Positions 26,964 to 36,563 of a stretch of DNA of 64,000 nt are shown here, piece after piece (position 1 is the first letter of the stretch; every line of letters begins with the position of its first letter). The position numbers were made by a program, and so were the translations under genes. The notes beneath the pieces are model-generated. The model was not told the origin of the DNA. It was given only the letters and a program-made list of their open reading frames with translations, and did not search any database. Source of the stretch: Bacteroidota bacterium (lineage in GTDB: Bacteria; Bacteroidota; Bacteroidia; Chitinophagales; Chitinophagaceae); contig VGFK01000004.1 of NCBI GenBank assembly GCA_016868895.1, forward strand, positions 1 to 64,000, read 5' to 3'.

Positions 26964-26971
26964 CAAAATTA
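26964..26971 (-). promoter_or_regulatory. -7 box of the DUF3822-rsmD operon
   Basis: TAATTTTG on the minus strand is a perfect -7 box and ends 11 nt before the ATG at 26952. The predicted leader is about 7 nt. It lies in the divergent intergenic region shared with the MATE gene. Confidence 0.55.
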
Positions 26972-27005
26972 ATGGATTTCGCGGTCCCTTCCCGACAAAA
27001 CAGCG

Positions 27006-27013
27006 TAGGTTTG
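27006..27013 (+). promoter_or_regulatory. -7 box of MATE transporter gene
   Basis: TAGGTTTG is a perfect TAnnTTTG box 27 nt before the ATG at 27041. No good -33 element is seen at standard spacing. Confidence 0.45.
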
Positions 27014-27040
27014 CAGACTTAGGAAAGAAATGTGAAGCAC

Positions 27041-28390
27041 ATGGAGAGGGACCTCAAACTTGATATCAGCTACCGCCAAATCCTGACCATGGCCCTCCCC
27101 ATCAGTTTTGCCATCCTTGTTCCCCAATTCAATTTCCTGATCAACAGCATATTTTTATCTCAACTGGGTGAGGGATATGTAGGTGCGTCTGGAGTGACCG
27201 GTGTGTATTACCTTATTTTCTCTGTCATAGGTTTTGGACTGAATAACGGAATACAGGCATTGATTTCCAGGAGGGCCGGACAAGATCGGCTCTTGGAAAT
27301 CGGCCAATTGTTCACACAAAGCGTCTACCTCATCCTTTCTATAGCCTTGGCGGGTATTTTCACTACCTATTTTATAGCACCACTCATATTTGAGCAATTC
27401 ACTGACCCCGCTTTGTACAAGCAGTCCATGGAGTTTTTGCATATTCGGATATGGGGACTCCCCTTTCTTTATCTCTACCAAATGAGAAACGCACTCTTGG
27501 TAGGCACCAACCAAAGTCAGCTGTTGATTTGGGGCACGCTTTCAGAAACCCTTACCAATGTGGTGCTGGATTATGGACTGATTTTCGGACATCTGGGTTT
27601 ACCCGCCCTGGGGTTCAATGGCGCAGCCTATGCCAGCGTAATTGCTGAATTCATCGGCATGGCAGTCGTTTTTCTGATCATTCAACAAAAAGGGATGAAA
27701 AAACGGTTTGGACTGTTCAGTCAATTGGCCATCGATACCAAAACCATATCGACGATATTGGTTCAATCCTCTCCCCTGATCCTGCAATATGCGATCAGCA
27801 TCATCAGTTGGGAATATTTTTTTATTCTGATTTCACACGACGGCAGAATGGAATTGGATATCAGTCAATTGATGCGATTGGTATTTGGATTTTGCGGAAT
27901 TTTTATCTGGGCCTTCGCCGGCACCACCAATACCATGGTTTCCAATATCATTGGACAAGGAAATCAAGACAAAGTACTCTCTCTGATCAGAAAGATCATC
28001 CACCTGAGTCTGGGTTCATCGCTGTTCATCGTTATTCCATTGCTCACGCTGCCTGAACTCATCTTATCGTTTTATGACACAGATCCAGCATTCATCACGA
28101 TGGGCGTACCGGTTGTACGAGTGGTGGGTGTTGCGATTTTACTCATGTCGGTAGCAACCGTTTGCCTGAATGCGGTTACCGGGACAGGAAACACCCGAAT
28201 CAACTTATTGATTGAATTCATCACCATTGTCATGTACTGTATTTTCATCTACGTAGTGATGCACAAACTTAACCTTTCCCTTGCTTGGGGCTGGGGCTCA
28301 GAATGGCTCTATTGGTCATCCATTCTGATAATGTCTTCCATTTACATGTTGAGTGGAAAATGGAACAATGAAAAAAGTCGTTCTGTGTAA
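27041..28390 (+). CDS. MATE-family efflux transporter
   Basis: About 449 residues with twelve membrane segments in two MatE repeats. ALPISFAILVPQFNFLINSIFLSQLGE begins the first repeat, and LILQYAISIISWEYFFIL and FAGTTNTMVSNIIGQG begin the second. Such proteins export drugs or metabolites by Na+ or H+ antiport. A GTG at 27032 with AGGAAAG 4 nt upstream is an alternative start. I prefer the ATG. The stop codon abuts the convergent infC stop with no base between them. Confidence 0.92.
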   Translation: MERDLKLDISYRQILTMALPISFAILVPQFNFLINSIFLSQLGEGYVGASGVTGVYYLIFSVIGFGLNNGIQALISRRAGQDRLLEIGQLFTQSVYLILSIALAGIFTTYFIAPLIFEQFTDPALYKQSMEFLHIRIWGLPFLYLYQMRNALLVGTNQSQLLIWGTLSETLTNVVLDYGLIFGHLGLPALGFNGAAYASVIAEFIGMAVVFLIIQQKGMKKRFGLFSQLAIDTKTISTILVQSSPLILQYAISIISWEYFFILISHDGRMELDISQLMRLVFGFCGIFIWAFAGTTNTMVSNIIGQGNQDKVLSLIRKIIHLSLGSSLFIVIPLLTLPELILSFYDTDPAFITMGVPVVRVVGVAILLMSVATVCLNAVTGTGNTRINLLIEFITIVMYCIFIYVVMHKLNLSLAWGWGSEWLYWSSILIMSSIYMLSGKWNNEKSRSV

Positions 28391-29008
28391 TTATTCGGAA
28401 GACGGTGTGGAAGTGGCCGCAGATGGTTTCTTTTTGCCGGTTTTAGGTGCAATCACCATGAGCATTCGTTTCCCTTCCAACTTAGGCAGACCCTCTACCT
28501 GTCCGATTTCAGCCAAACGTTCAGCAAATTTGAGCAATACCAGCTCTCCTCTTTCTTTGAACATGATGGCACGCCCCTTGAATTGAACATAGGCTTTGAC
28601 TTTGTTACCTTCCCTTAGGAAGTTCTCAGCATGGCGGGCTTTGAAATCAAAGTCATGATCATCGGTACCCGGCGTAAAGCGAATCTCTTTTAATTCAGCA
28701 GATTTGCTTTTGGCCTTCATTTCCTTTTCCTTCCTTTTCTTATCGTAGAGAAACTTGTTGTAATCAACGATTTTACACACCGGTGGGTCTGCTTGAGGAG
28801 AAATTTCCACAAGATCCAATTCCAACTGCTGTGCCATTTTCAAGGCCTCTTGAGTGGGATAAACACCCATTGTGACATTGTCGCCTACCAATCGTACCTG
28901 AGGTACGCGAATGAATTGATTGATTCTGTGTTCTGGTTCTTTCTTGTTGATGAAACGGGGCCTGAAGCCTCCTCCTGGACGATTGAACGGTCGATTAGGT
29001 AATGCCAT
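28391..29008 (-). CDS. infC: Translation initiation factor IF-3
   Basis: IF-3 (205 residues) prevents premature 50S joining and proofreads initiator tRNA. The N-domain carries INQFIRVPQVRLVGDNVTMGVYP and the C-domain KEIRFTPGTDDHDFDFKARHAENFL and VKAYVQFKGRAIMF, with a polar tail (KKPSAATSTPSSE). A glycine- and arginine-rich N-terminal extension is typical of Bacteroidota. It follows thrS by 56 bp. The expected rpmI-rplT genes do not follow: a MATE gene converges directly on it. Confidence 0.97.
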   Translation of the reverse strand: MALPNRPFNRPGGGFRPRFINKKEPEHRINQFIRVPQVRLVGDNVTMGVYPTQEALKMAQQLELDLVEISPQADPPVCKIVDYNKFLYDKKRKEKEMKAKSKSAELKEIRFTPGTDDHDFDFKARHAENFLREGNKVKAYVQFKGRAIMFKERGELVLLKFAERLAEIGQVEGLPKLEGKRMLMVIAPKTGKKKPSAATSTPSSE

Positions 29009-29064
29009 AATGGTCTGCGGTTCTCTTGTTCGGCATCAGAGGGTATCCGCTCTTGATTTTTGAT

Positions 29065-30999
29065 TTAATTATTGTGCCGATTGTTGATTTCCGATGTCAA
29101 GGTAGTCAATATTTCCGAAATGCTGTACTGTCCCACATCTCCCTTGCCCTGACGGCGGACAGCCACGGTGTTCTCGCCCACTTCTTTCTCGCCGATGATG
29201 AACATGTAGGGGACTTTCATCAATTCCGTATCCCGGATTTTTTTCCCGATTTTTTCAGATCGATCGTCGACTTCCGCCCTTAATCCGGCCTTTTTCAATA
29301 CTGCACAGGTTGCATGTGCATATTCGTTGAAGCGATCGCTGATGGGCAATAGTTTTACCTGCAAAGGGGCTAACCAAAGAGGAAATTTTCCGGCGTAATG
29401 CTCGAGTAAAAATCCAATGAACCGCTCGTGGGTTCCCAGTGGTGCACGGTGGATGATGAGAGGTGTTTCCGGATGATTTTCTTTATTGGTATACTGCAGG
29501 CCAAATCTCCTTCCCTGTGCAAAGTCGACTTGATTGGTAGCCAGTGTAAACTCGCGGCCAATTGCACTCCAGATCTGCACATCAATTTTGGGTCCGTAAA
29601 AAGCGGCCTCATCCGGCACTTCAACGAAGGGAATGTTCGATTCGATCAAAACTTTTCGAACCATTTGTTCGGTCTCTATCCAGAGCTCGGGCTCGTCGAT
29701 GTATTTTTGTCCCAGTTTGGCTGGATCATGCAAGCTCAAGCGCATGACATATTTTTCAATTCCAAAAATTCCAAAGTACTTGATGTACATGTCGTTGACT
29801 GCCCTAAATTCCTCAGCAAAGTCTTCTTTGGAACAATAAATATGCGCATCATTCATGTGCAAGCAACGCACCCGCATGAGACCAAATAGCTCACCGCTTT
29901 GCTCATATCGGTAACACGTGCCGTATTCTGCCAATCGCAGAGGAAGATCTTTATAGCTTCTGGGTTCAGCAGCAAAAATTTTGTGGTGATGCGGACAATT
30001 CATTGCTTTCAGGTAATACTTGATCCCCTCCAGCTCCATGGGCGGGTACATGCTGTCTTGGTAATACGGCAAGTGACCACTGGTCAAATACATGCTTTCC
30101 TTCGCAATGTGCGGAGTAACCACTCGCTTGTATCCTGCATCCAGTTCCGTTTCTTTCGCAAGTTTTTCCAATTCTTCGATCACCACCGTTCCATTGGGCA
30201 TCCAAAGGGGCAATCCTGGCCCAACATCGTCATCAAAGGTGAATATGCCCAATTCCTTTCCCAGCTTTCGATGATCGCGTTTCTTCGCCTCTTCCAGCAT
30301 CAAGAGGTACTCATCCAATTCTTTTTGGTTGGGAAAACTGACTCCGTAGATACGGGTGAGTTGCTTATTCTTTTCATCTCCCTTCCAATACGCTCCCGCA
30401 ATTGAAGTGAGCTTGATGGCTTTGATCAATCCGGTATGAGGAATATGTGGACCTCGACACAGATCGGTGAACTCACCTTGGGTGTAGAAGGTGATGGTTC
30501 CGTCCTCAAGACCCGCCAGCAGATCCAATTTGTATTCATCTCCTTTCTCATCGAAATACTGAACTGCATCTGACTTGGAGATTTCCTTTCGGACATAGGG
30601 ACTATTTTTCTTGGCAAGCTCATTCATTTTCTTTTCCAATGCCACCAAATCCTCTTCCGTCAAATGCCGATCGCCCAGATCCATGTCATAATAAAAGCCT
30701 TTTTCAACAGCTGGACCCACCCAGAATTTGACACCCGGAATGGTCTGCTCAACTGCCTCGGCCATCAAGTGGGCGGATGAATGCCAAAATGTGGATCGAC
30801 CATCGGCATCATCCCAGGTCAACAAGCGCATGGTGCAATCCGCATGAATGGGTGTAGCGGCGTCGCATACTGTTCCATTCAAAGAAGCAGCAAGTACTTT
30901 TTTCGCCAACCCTTCCGATATACTTTTGGCAATATCCATCGGAGTTGAGCCAGGAGCATAGTTCCTGACCGCACCATCCGGAAATTGAACATTGATCAT
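29065..30999 (-). CDS. thrS: Threonyl-tRNA synthetase
   Basis: The enzyme charges tRNA-Thr and edits mischarged serine. Starting at the ATG at 30999 (MINVQFPDGAVRNY) gives 644 residues: TGS domain 1-62, editing domain with HSSAHLMAEAVE, and class II core with MNCPHHHKIFA, HMNDAHIYC and RRFGLQY. The anticodon-binding domain ends it. The longer reading from 31032 begins upstream of the predicted transcription start and is rejected. It is the first gene of thrS-infC. Confidence 0.97.
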   Translation of the reverse strand: MINVQFPDGAVRNYAPGSTPMDIAKSISEGLAKKVLAASLNGTVCDAATPIHADCTMRLLTWDDADGRSTFWHSSAHLMAEAVEQTIPGVKFWVGPAVEKGFYYDMDLGDRHLTEEDLVALEKKMNELAKKNSPYVRKEISKSDAVQYFDEKGDEYKLDLLAGLEDGTITFYTQGEFTDLCRGPHIPHTGLIKAIKLTSIAGAYWKGDEKNKQLTRIYGVSFPNQKELDEYLLMLEEAKKRDHRKLGKELGIFTFDDDVGPGLPLWMPNGTVVIEELEKLAKETELDAGYKRVVTPHIAKESMYLTSGHLPYYQDSMYPPMELEGIKYYLKAMNCPHHHKIFAAEPRSYKDLPLRLAEYGTCYRYEQSGELFGLMRVRCLHMNDAHIYCSKEDFAEEFRAVNDMYIKYFGIFGIEKYVMRLSLHDPAKLGQKYIDEPELWIETEQMVRKVLIESNIPFVEVPDEAAFYGPKIDVQIWSAIGREFTLATNQVDFAQGRRFGLQYTNKENHPETPLIIHRAPLGTHERFIGFLLEHYAGKFPLWLAPLQVKLLPISDRFNEYAHATCAVLKKAGLRAEVDDRSEKIGKKIRDTELMKVPYMFIIGEKEVGENTVAVRRQGKGDVGQYSISEILTTLTSEINNRHNN

Positions 31000-31029
31000 A
31001 CTTGCTGAAGTTTTATGTCGATTCGGATG

Positions 31030-31037
31030 CAAATTTA
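31030..31037 (-). promoter_or_regulatory. -7 box of thrS-infC
   Basis: TAAATTTG (minus strand) is a perfect -7 box. It predicts a start near 31025 and a leader of about 26 nt, which supports the thrS ATG at 30999 over 31032. Confidence 0.5.
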
Positions 31038-31102
31038 ACGAACTATTGTGTATAGAGGCGACTGATTCACAATAATTTGGTGCAGCAAAACAAGCAGTCT
31101 AT

Positions 31103-32158
31103 TTGAAAAGAACACTACCCTTTTTGCTCTTATTGATCGGTTCAATTTCTACCTCCTATTCACAACAGTTGAGCGGGCAGTGGATCGGTAGTTTTGTGTC
31201 CAATGAAAACCGGGAGTCCCGGGGAACCGACTATGTGCTGGAAATCGAGGTAAGCGGTAATCAGGTCTCCGGCTACTCCTACACGTATTTTTCACTTTCA
31301 GGAAAGCGGTATTATGTCATTTGCCGACTCAAAGGCACGTTTGATAAAGGAAGTAAATCCCTGGTGGTCAATGAAGTTGAAAAAGTGAAAACCAATACGC
31401 CTCCAGATTTTGAGAACTGTCTGCAGACCCACCAACTGACCTATCTCAAACAAAAAGATAAAGAAGCATTGGAAGGGAAATGGAAGCCTTTTTCAAAAGA
31501 GAGCAATTGCGGCACAGGCATCACTCAACTTGAAAGAAAGGCATTGGTTAAAAATACAGCTCCATCAGCACCCAAGGCTAGTTCTCCGTCCACCACAAAA
31601 ACTGCCTCACCCACCAAAAAAGCTCCTGTCCCACAAAAAGAACAAGTCATCCCCACACCTGTTCCACCTGCAGCAAAAACAGAAAGTCCTACCACTGCAT
31701 CCCGACAGGCATTGAATCATGAACAGGCAGAGAAGAAATCCACAACAAAATCAGCACTCTCTTCTGAATCTGGAACCAAACGTGAACTTCCGGAGAGCAC
31801 CAAGGAAAAACTCACAAAAAGAAACTACCAGGTTATTCGAACCATTGAGGTAGCCAACCCCATCATAAAAATTGATGTATACGATAACAGTCAGATCGAT
31901 GGCGATGTAGTATCCATTTTTCTAAACCAGCAGCAACTGGTCGCTTCAAAAATGCTAACTGCCCAACCCATTTCTCTTCAAATAAAAGTAGAAGACGAAG
32001 AAGCGGAGTATGATCTGATCATGTATGCAGAAAGCCTGGGCTCTATTCCTCCCAACACTGCATTGATGATTGTGTATTCCGGTAAAGAGCGTTACGAGAT
32101 CAACATTTCTTCCAATGAGCAAACCAGCGGTGCCATTCGCTTCAAACTGAAGAAATAA
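31103..32158 (+). CDS. Secreted protein with Pro/Ser/Thr-rich linker
   Basis: This 351-residue protein starts at a TTG codon. No in-frame ATG precedes the signal peptide (MKRTLPFLLLLIGSISTSYSQ). An N-terminal beta domain of about 120 residues (LSGQWIGSFVSNENRE, YVICRLKGTFDKGSKSLVV) is followed by a linker of about 90 residues rich in P, S, T, K and A. The C-terminal domain NYQVIRTIEVANPIIKIDVYDNSQIDGD looks beta-sandwich-like. I recognise this layout from Chitinophagaceae but know no function. It would be periplasmic or surface-exposed, and converges on the TonB receptor gene. Confidence 0.7.
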   Translation: MKRTLPFLLLLIGSISTSYSQQLSGQWIGSFVSNENRESRGTDYVLEIEVSGNQVSGYSYTYFSLSGKRYYVICRLKGTFDKGSKSLVVNEVEKVKTNTPPDFENCLQTHQLTYLKQKDKEALEGKWKPFSKESNCGTGITQLERKALVKNTAPSAPKASSPSTTKTASPTKKAPVPQKEQVIPTPVPPAAKTESPTTASRQALNHEQAEKKSTTKSALSSESGTKRELPESTKEKLTKRNYQVIRTIEVANPIIKIDVYDNSQIDGDVVSIFLNQQQLVASKMLTAQPISLQIKVEDEEAEYDLIMYAESLGSIPPNTALMIVYSGKERYEINISSNEQTSGAIRFKLKK

Positions 32159-32161
32159 ATC

Positions 32162-34516
32162 CTAGAATTTAAAATTATACGTAACCGAGGGCAATACCGG
32201 AAAAAGGGACACTTGCTTGGCTTGTACCTGTAAGCTTTCATCAAATGCACTTCCGGTCTGATCAAAATAAAAGAAATACGGATTGCGCCGGCTATACGCA
32301 TTGTAAAGACTGAACACCCAATTTGAACTGACCTTCTTGGGACGTTTAGGAACAGGGGTATAAACCACAGATATATCCAAACGATGATAGGAAGGCAAGC
32401 GGTACTTGTTGATGCTGCTGTATTGCTGGGTGAGCACTCCTTCAATTAGATAGAACCGCTCGGGAAGAGAAGCTGCATTACCCGTGGCATAGACGAAAAC
32501 AGTGGAGAGCTTCCATTTCGGACTGAATTCATAGGTCCCCACAATAGAAAGATCGTGTCGACGATCAAACTTTGCCGGGTATTTTTTCCCTTGGTTCAAA
32601 TCTGCAAATTTTCTCCACGACCAGGCCAGTGTATAGCCAATCCATCCTGTAAACTTTCCCTTGGTTTTATTGATGAACAATTCAGCACCGTAACTCCACC
32701 CCTTTCCAAATACAAATTCCTCTTCCGGATCGGTGATCGAAGGGGTATACCCCTCTCGGTATTCAATTTGATTCTGCATGGACTTATAATACACTTCAAT
32801 TGACGTCTCCCAGGTATTGTTATTCAAGTTTTTAAAGTACCCCAATGAGTATTGCCAGGATAGCTGTGGCTGCACCCGAAAGGTACTAGGCACCCAAACA
32901 TCTGTAGGGAGTGTTGTTCCTGCATTGCTGACCAAATGAATGTATTGTCGGTTTCTGCTAATTGCCCCCTTTAGCGATGATTCGTCGTTGAGAGAATACC
33001 GAATAGTAAAACGAGGTTCAAGACCTGCATAAAATTTTATGGGCTCTCCTTTTTTAAAACGGGTACTGTCCAAACGGTTTCCAAATGGATCGGTCCCATA
33101 GCGGGTATACGGCCCTACCTGCTGAAATCCACTCCATCTCAACCCGTAGTTGATTTTTATTCTCTCTCCAACTTCCCAATCGTCCTGAATGTATGCAGCT
33201 ACTTCCCGGGCATATTTAAGTTGAGCGTTGTTGGGCTGGAATACTACGGAGTCTTGTCGACCACTCACGACTGAAGGCGAAAAACGATGAAAGGTATACT
33301 GAACCCCATATTTCAATCGGTGTTCGGGGGAAAGAAAATGATCCAAATCCGATTTGATGTTGACATCCCGAATGCCACTGTTGAGCGTGAAGTTGAAGCT
33401 ATTCTGAAGGGCACCCAATGAGAATTCGTAATCGTTGTAAACTACGGTAGTATTGATAAATAATTTTTTGCTGAACACATGGTTCCAACGAGTCGTCAAG
33501 GTGGAATTCCCCCATGGAATGTTGACATCAAACTCTCTTTTGTTGTTTACAAAATCAAATACATCGCGACCAAAATACCCGCTGATGTAGAGCCGGTCTT
33601 TATCGGAAAAACGGTAATTGAATTTCGCGTTGAGATCATAAAAGTAATAGCCCGAACCGTCAAATTGAGAACCTTTTTTAATGAAGGGCTTTACCAATGC
33701 GTCGATATAGGTCCTTCGACCTGAAATCATGAACGATGCCTTATCAGATATGATCGGTCCCTGAATGGCGAGTCGCGATGAAATGGTACCAATTCCCCCA
33801 TCCACTTGAAATTTTTTCATGTTGCCGTCTTTCATGGCAACATCCAAAACGGAAGAAAGTCGGCCTCCGTACTGTGCAGGCATCCCCCCTTTGATCAGCG
33901 ACACATTTTTGATAGCGTCTCCATTGAAAATGGAAAAGAATCCAAAAAGGTGCCCGGTATTGTACACAACAGCATCGTCGAGTAAAATCAGGTTCTGATC
34001 AGGACCACCCCCCCTCACATACAGTCCGCTGTTGCCTTCACCCGCATTTGAAACTCCTGGAAACAACTGAAGTGTTTTCAACGGATCCAGTTCACCAAAT
34101 ATCACGGGCAAGGAACGCATGCGGTTTACGCTGAGGTCGATTTGTCCCATCTGTGCGTTCTTGACGTTCGCATCCCGCTTTCGGGATGAAATGATGATCT
34201 CCTGAGAGAGGCTGGATTTTGAGAGCAATGAAAAATCAAAGGACGTATCACGATCGACTACATACTTCTTCTCTTGTGGAAGATAGCCCACAAAAGAAAC
34301 AAGCAGGTCATGTTCACCGGCTGGAAGGGTAATGGAGAAAAAGCCATACTGGTTGGAGCTCACCCCTTTTCCAGTCCCCTTCGATTGAATCGTTGCTCCA
34401 ATGAGGGTTTCACGGCTCAGCGAGTCCCGCACATAGCCGCTGATGGTAAACCGATCTTGAGACTGAGCAAATTGAAGCAGAACAGAAAAAATTAGCCACA
34501 AACTGAGGGAACGCAT
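32162..34516 (-). CDS. TonB-dependent receptor with CarboxypepD_reg domain
   Basis: This 784-residue outer-membrane receptor has a signal peptide (1-19), a CarboxypepD_reg-like domain (ISGYVRDSLSRETLIGATI...GYLPQEKKYVV) and a plug with LPVIFGELDPLKTLQLFPGV, GLYVRGGGPDQNLILLDD and MPAQYGGRLSSVLDV. A long barrel ends in PSVTYNFKF. This subgroup often pairs with a DUF4249 lipoprotein. Here none is adjacent, but one lies 13 kb away (47461-48327). Ligand unknown. It is transcribed divergently from the ABC-F gene with 78 bp between the start codons. Confidence 0.92.
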   Translation of the reverse strand: MRSLSLWLIFSVLLQFAQSQDRFTISGYVRDSLSRETLIGATIQSKGTGKGVSSNQYGFFSITLPAGEHDLLVSFVGYLPQEKKYVVDRDTSFDFSLLSKSSLSQEIIISSRKRDANVKNAQMGQIDLSVNRMRSLPVIFGELDPLKTLQLFPGVSNAGEGNSGLYVRGGGPDQNLILLDDAVVYNTGHLFGFFSIFNGDAIKNVSLIKGGMPAQYGGRLSSVLDVAMKDGNMKKFQVDGGIGTISSRLAIQGPIISDKASFMISGRRTYIDALVKPFIKKGSQFDGSGYYFYDLNAKFNYRFSDKDRLYISGYFGRDVFDFVNNKREFDVNIPWGNSTLTTRWNHVFSKKLFINTTVVYNDYEFSLGALQNSFNFTLNSGIRDVNIKSDLDHFLSPEHRLKYGVQYTFHRFSPSVVSGRQDSVVFQPNNAQLKYAREVAAYIQDDWEVGERIKINYGLRWSGFQQVGPYTRYGTDPFGNRLDSTRFKKGEPIKFYAGLEPRFTIRYSLNDESSLKGAISRNRQYIHLVSNAGTTLPTDVWVPSTFRVQPQLSWQYSLGYFKNLNNNTWETSIEVYYKSMQNQIEYREGYTPSITDPEEEFVFGKGWSYGAELFINKTKGKFTGWIGYTLAWSWRKFADLNQGKKYPAKFDRRHDLSIVGTYEFSPKWKLSTVFVYATGNAASLPERFYLIEGVLTQQYSSINKYRLPSYHRLDISVVYTPVPKRPKKVSSNWVFSLYNAYSRRNPYFFYFDQTGSAFDESLQVQAKQVSLFPVLPSVTYNFKF

Positions 34517-34568
34517 GCTAGAATAACGCCTTTGAAGACCTTTGGTTCATCAACTATTTGGTTTATAG

Positions 34569-34576
34569 TACATTTG
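34569..34576 (+). promoter_or_regulatory. -7 box of ABC-F gene
   Basis: TACATTTG is a perfect -7 box 18 nt before the ATG at 34595. It places transcription start after the upstream in-frame ATG at 34532, which supports the shorter protein. Confidence 0.5.
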
Positions 34577-34594
34577 CAACCAATTTTCAGGAGC

Positions 34595-36511
34595 ATGCTG
34601 GCAGGATTTCAGGATTTGGTTTTTGAATTTGGCGCTCGCGTCATTGTGGAAGATGCCACCTGGCACATTCATCCGGGAGAGCGCATTGGCCTGATTGGCT
34701 TCAACGGAACAGGAAAGTCGACCTTGCTTAAGCTATTGGCTGGGGAGTACCAGCCCAGCAACGGGACGGTCGAACGGAGCCGATCGACCAGCATCGGTTA
34801 CCTGCACCAGGACCTCTTGAGTTTTGAAACAGGTTCGACTATTTTGGAAGTCGCCAAAACCGCCTTTGAGCGGGTGCTGGAAGTACAGTCGCGACTGGAA
34901 GTACTGGGACTGGAATTGGAACAATCAGAGGACGAAAAAAAATTAATGGAGTATACCGACCTCCTGCATGAAATGGATGTATTCGACGGCTATTCCATTG
35001 ATCACAAAACAGAGGATGTCTTGCATGGATTGGGTTTCAGCCAACACGACCTCTCCCGCCCTTACAAAGAATTCAGCGGTGGCTGGAGGATGCGGGTCCT
35101 GCTTGCAAAAATGATTTTGATGCAGCCAGATCTGTTGATGCTGGATGAACCGACCAACCACCTGGATCTCCCATCCATAGAATGGCTGGAAAAGTATTTG
35201 TCACACTACCAAGGTGCTGTGGTCATCGTGAGCCACGACAAATTTTTCCTGAATCGGATGGTCAATAAAGTAGTGGAGCTCTATCAACGGCGGCTGCATA
35301 TTTATTCGGGCAACTACTCATACTATGAATCCGAAAAAGCGCTGCGGCTGGATTTGCAACAACGGGCTTTTCAAAATCAACAGGATTTCATACGGCAACA
35401 AGAACGCTTCATTGAACGGTTTAAAGCAAAAGCATCAAAAGCCACTCAGGCACAAAGTGTACAAAAGCGTTTGGACAAGTTGGATCGCGTGGAGGAGGCT
35501 GTTATTGAACGACCCAATATCCGAATCAATTTCAGCGTGGATAAAGTCCCGGGCAAAGTCATTTGCACGCTTAACAACATCAACAAACAATTCGGGGATA
35601 TTCGAATCTTGACCGCAGGAACAGGTGAAATTGAACGTGGAGATAAAATTGCATTGATTGGAGCAAATGGTAAAGGGAAATCAACCCTGCTCAGGATCAT
35701 TGCCGATCGGGAGACCTTTGAAGGTGAACGCAAATGGGGCCATAATGTAGATGAAAGTTTTTACGCCCAGCATCAACTGGAGCATTTACGCTTAGACAAT
35801 ACGGTATTGGAAGAAATGCAAACAGCAGGAAGCAATAAAACCGATTTGGAGTTACGAACGGTACTGGGATGCTTTCTGTTTTCAGGGGAAGATGTGGATA
35901 AACGAATTCGGGTATTGAGCGGAGGGGAAAAAGCACGCGTGGCTCTTGCAAAAACCATTATCAGCAAGGCAAATTTTTTGATGCTCGATGAGCCGACCAA
36001 CCACCTGGATATGCATTCTGTCGATTTACTTGCAGAAGCCCTCGACAAATACGAAGGCAGCTTGATTCTGGTGAGCCACGATCGGTATTTCATTTCCAGA
36101 ACTGCGAATAAAATCTGGGAGATTGTCGACGAAAAAATTGTCGAATTCAAAGGAACCTATGCCGAGTGGGTAGAATGGAAAGAACGGATGCGCAGCCAAA
36201 TTCAGGAAAAAAAGGAAAACAAACCAGAGAAGAAAGAACCCATCGTCAAACCTGTTCCCACCTCCGTGGATAAAGAAAAACAAAAAGAAAGAAAAAAATT
36301 ACAAAAGCAATTTGATGATGTAGAAGCACGGGTCAATCAACTCAAGAAAGAAAAATCTGAAATTGAATATCAATTGGGAAATCCCGAGATGTATACTCAA
36401 AAAGACCAATTTACCGTACTGGAAAAAAAATACCAAACGACCATCACTGAGCTTCAATCGGCCGAAAAAGAATACGAGCGACTCTTTGAGCTATTGATGG
36501 ATACAGAATAA
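34595..36511 (+). CDS. ABC-F family ATPase (Uup-like)
   Basis: The start at 34595 gives 638 residues. The 34532 reading adds 21 residues upstream of the promoter. Two ABC cassettes lie in one chain: Walker A GFNGTGKST and GANGKGKST, signatures SGGWRMRV and LSGGEKARV, both with LMLDEPTNHLD. The ABC-F linker helix lies between them. A charged coiled coil (KKENKPEKKEP..., ~545-635) closes the protein, as in Uup. Such proteins act on ribosomes or recombination intermediates and do not transport. A bidirectional terminator follows. Confidence 0.93.
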   Translation: MLAGFQDLVFEFGARVIVEDATWHIHPGERIGLIGFNGTGKSTLLKLLAGEYQPSNGTVERSRSTSIGYLHQDLLSFETGSTILEVAKTAFERVLEVQSRLEVLGLELEQSEDEKKLMEYTDLLHEMDVFDGYSIDHKTEDVLHGLGFSQHDLSRPYKEFSGGWRMRVLLAKMILMQPDLLMLDEPTNHLDLPSIEWLEKYLSHYQGAVVIVSHDKFFLNRMVNKVVELYQRRLHIYSGNYSYYESEKALRLDLQQRAFQNQQDFIRQQERFIERFKAKASKATQAQSVQKRLDKLDRVEEAVIERPNIRINFSVDKVPGKVICTLNNINKQFGDIRILTAGTGEIERGDKIALIGANGKGKSTLLRIIADRETFEGERKWGHNVDESFYAQHQLEHLRLDNTVLEEMQTAGSNKTDLELRTVLGCFLFSGEDVDKRIRVLSGGEKARVALAKTIISKANFLMLDEPTNHLDMHSVDLLAEALDKYEGSLILVSHDRYFISRTANKIWEIVDEKIVEFKGTYAEWVEWKERMRSQIQEKKENKPEKKEPIVKPVPTSVDKEKQKERKKLQKQFDDVEARVNQLKKEKSEIEYQLGNPEMYTQKDQFTVLEKKYQTTITELQSAEKEYERLFELLMDTE

Positions 36512-36547
36512 AAAAAGAGGCTGCCCAAATGGACAGCCTCTTTTTTT
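36511..36547. terminator. Bidirectional terminator after ABC-F gene
   Basis: The stem GAGGCTG/CAGCCTC (36517-36523, 36534-36540) is flanked by an A-run on the left and seven T on the right. It can therefore stop transcription from both the ABC-F gene and the susD remnant. Confidence 0.9.
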
Positions 36548-36563
36548 AAAACAGTGAACCGAA

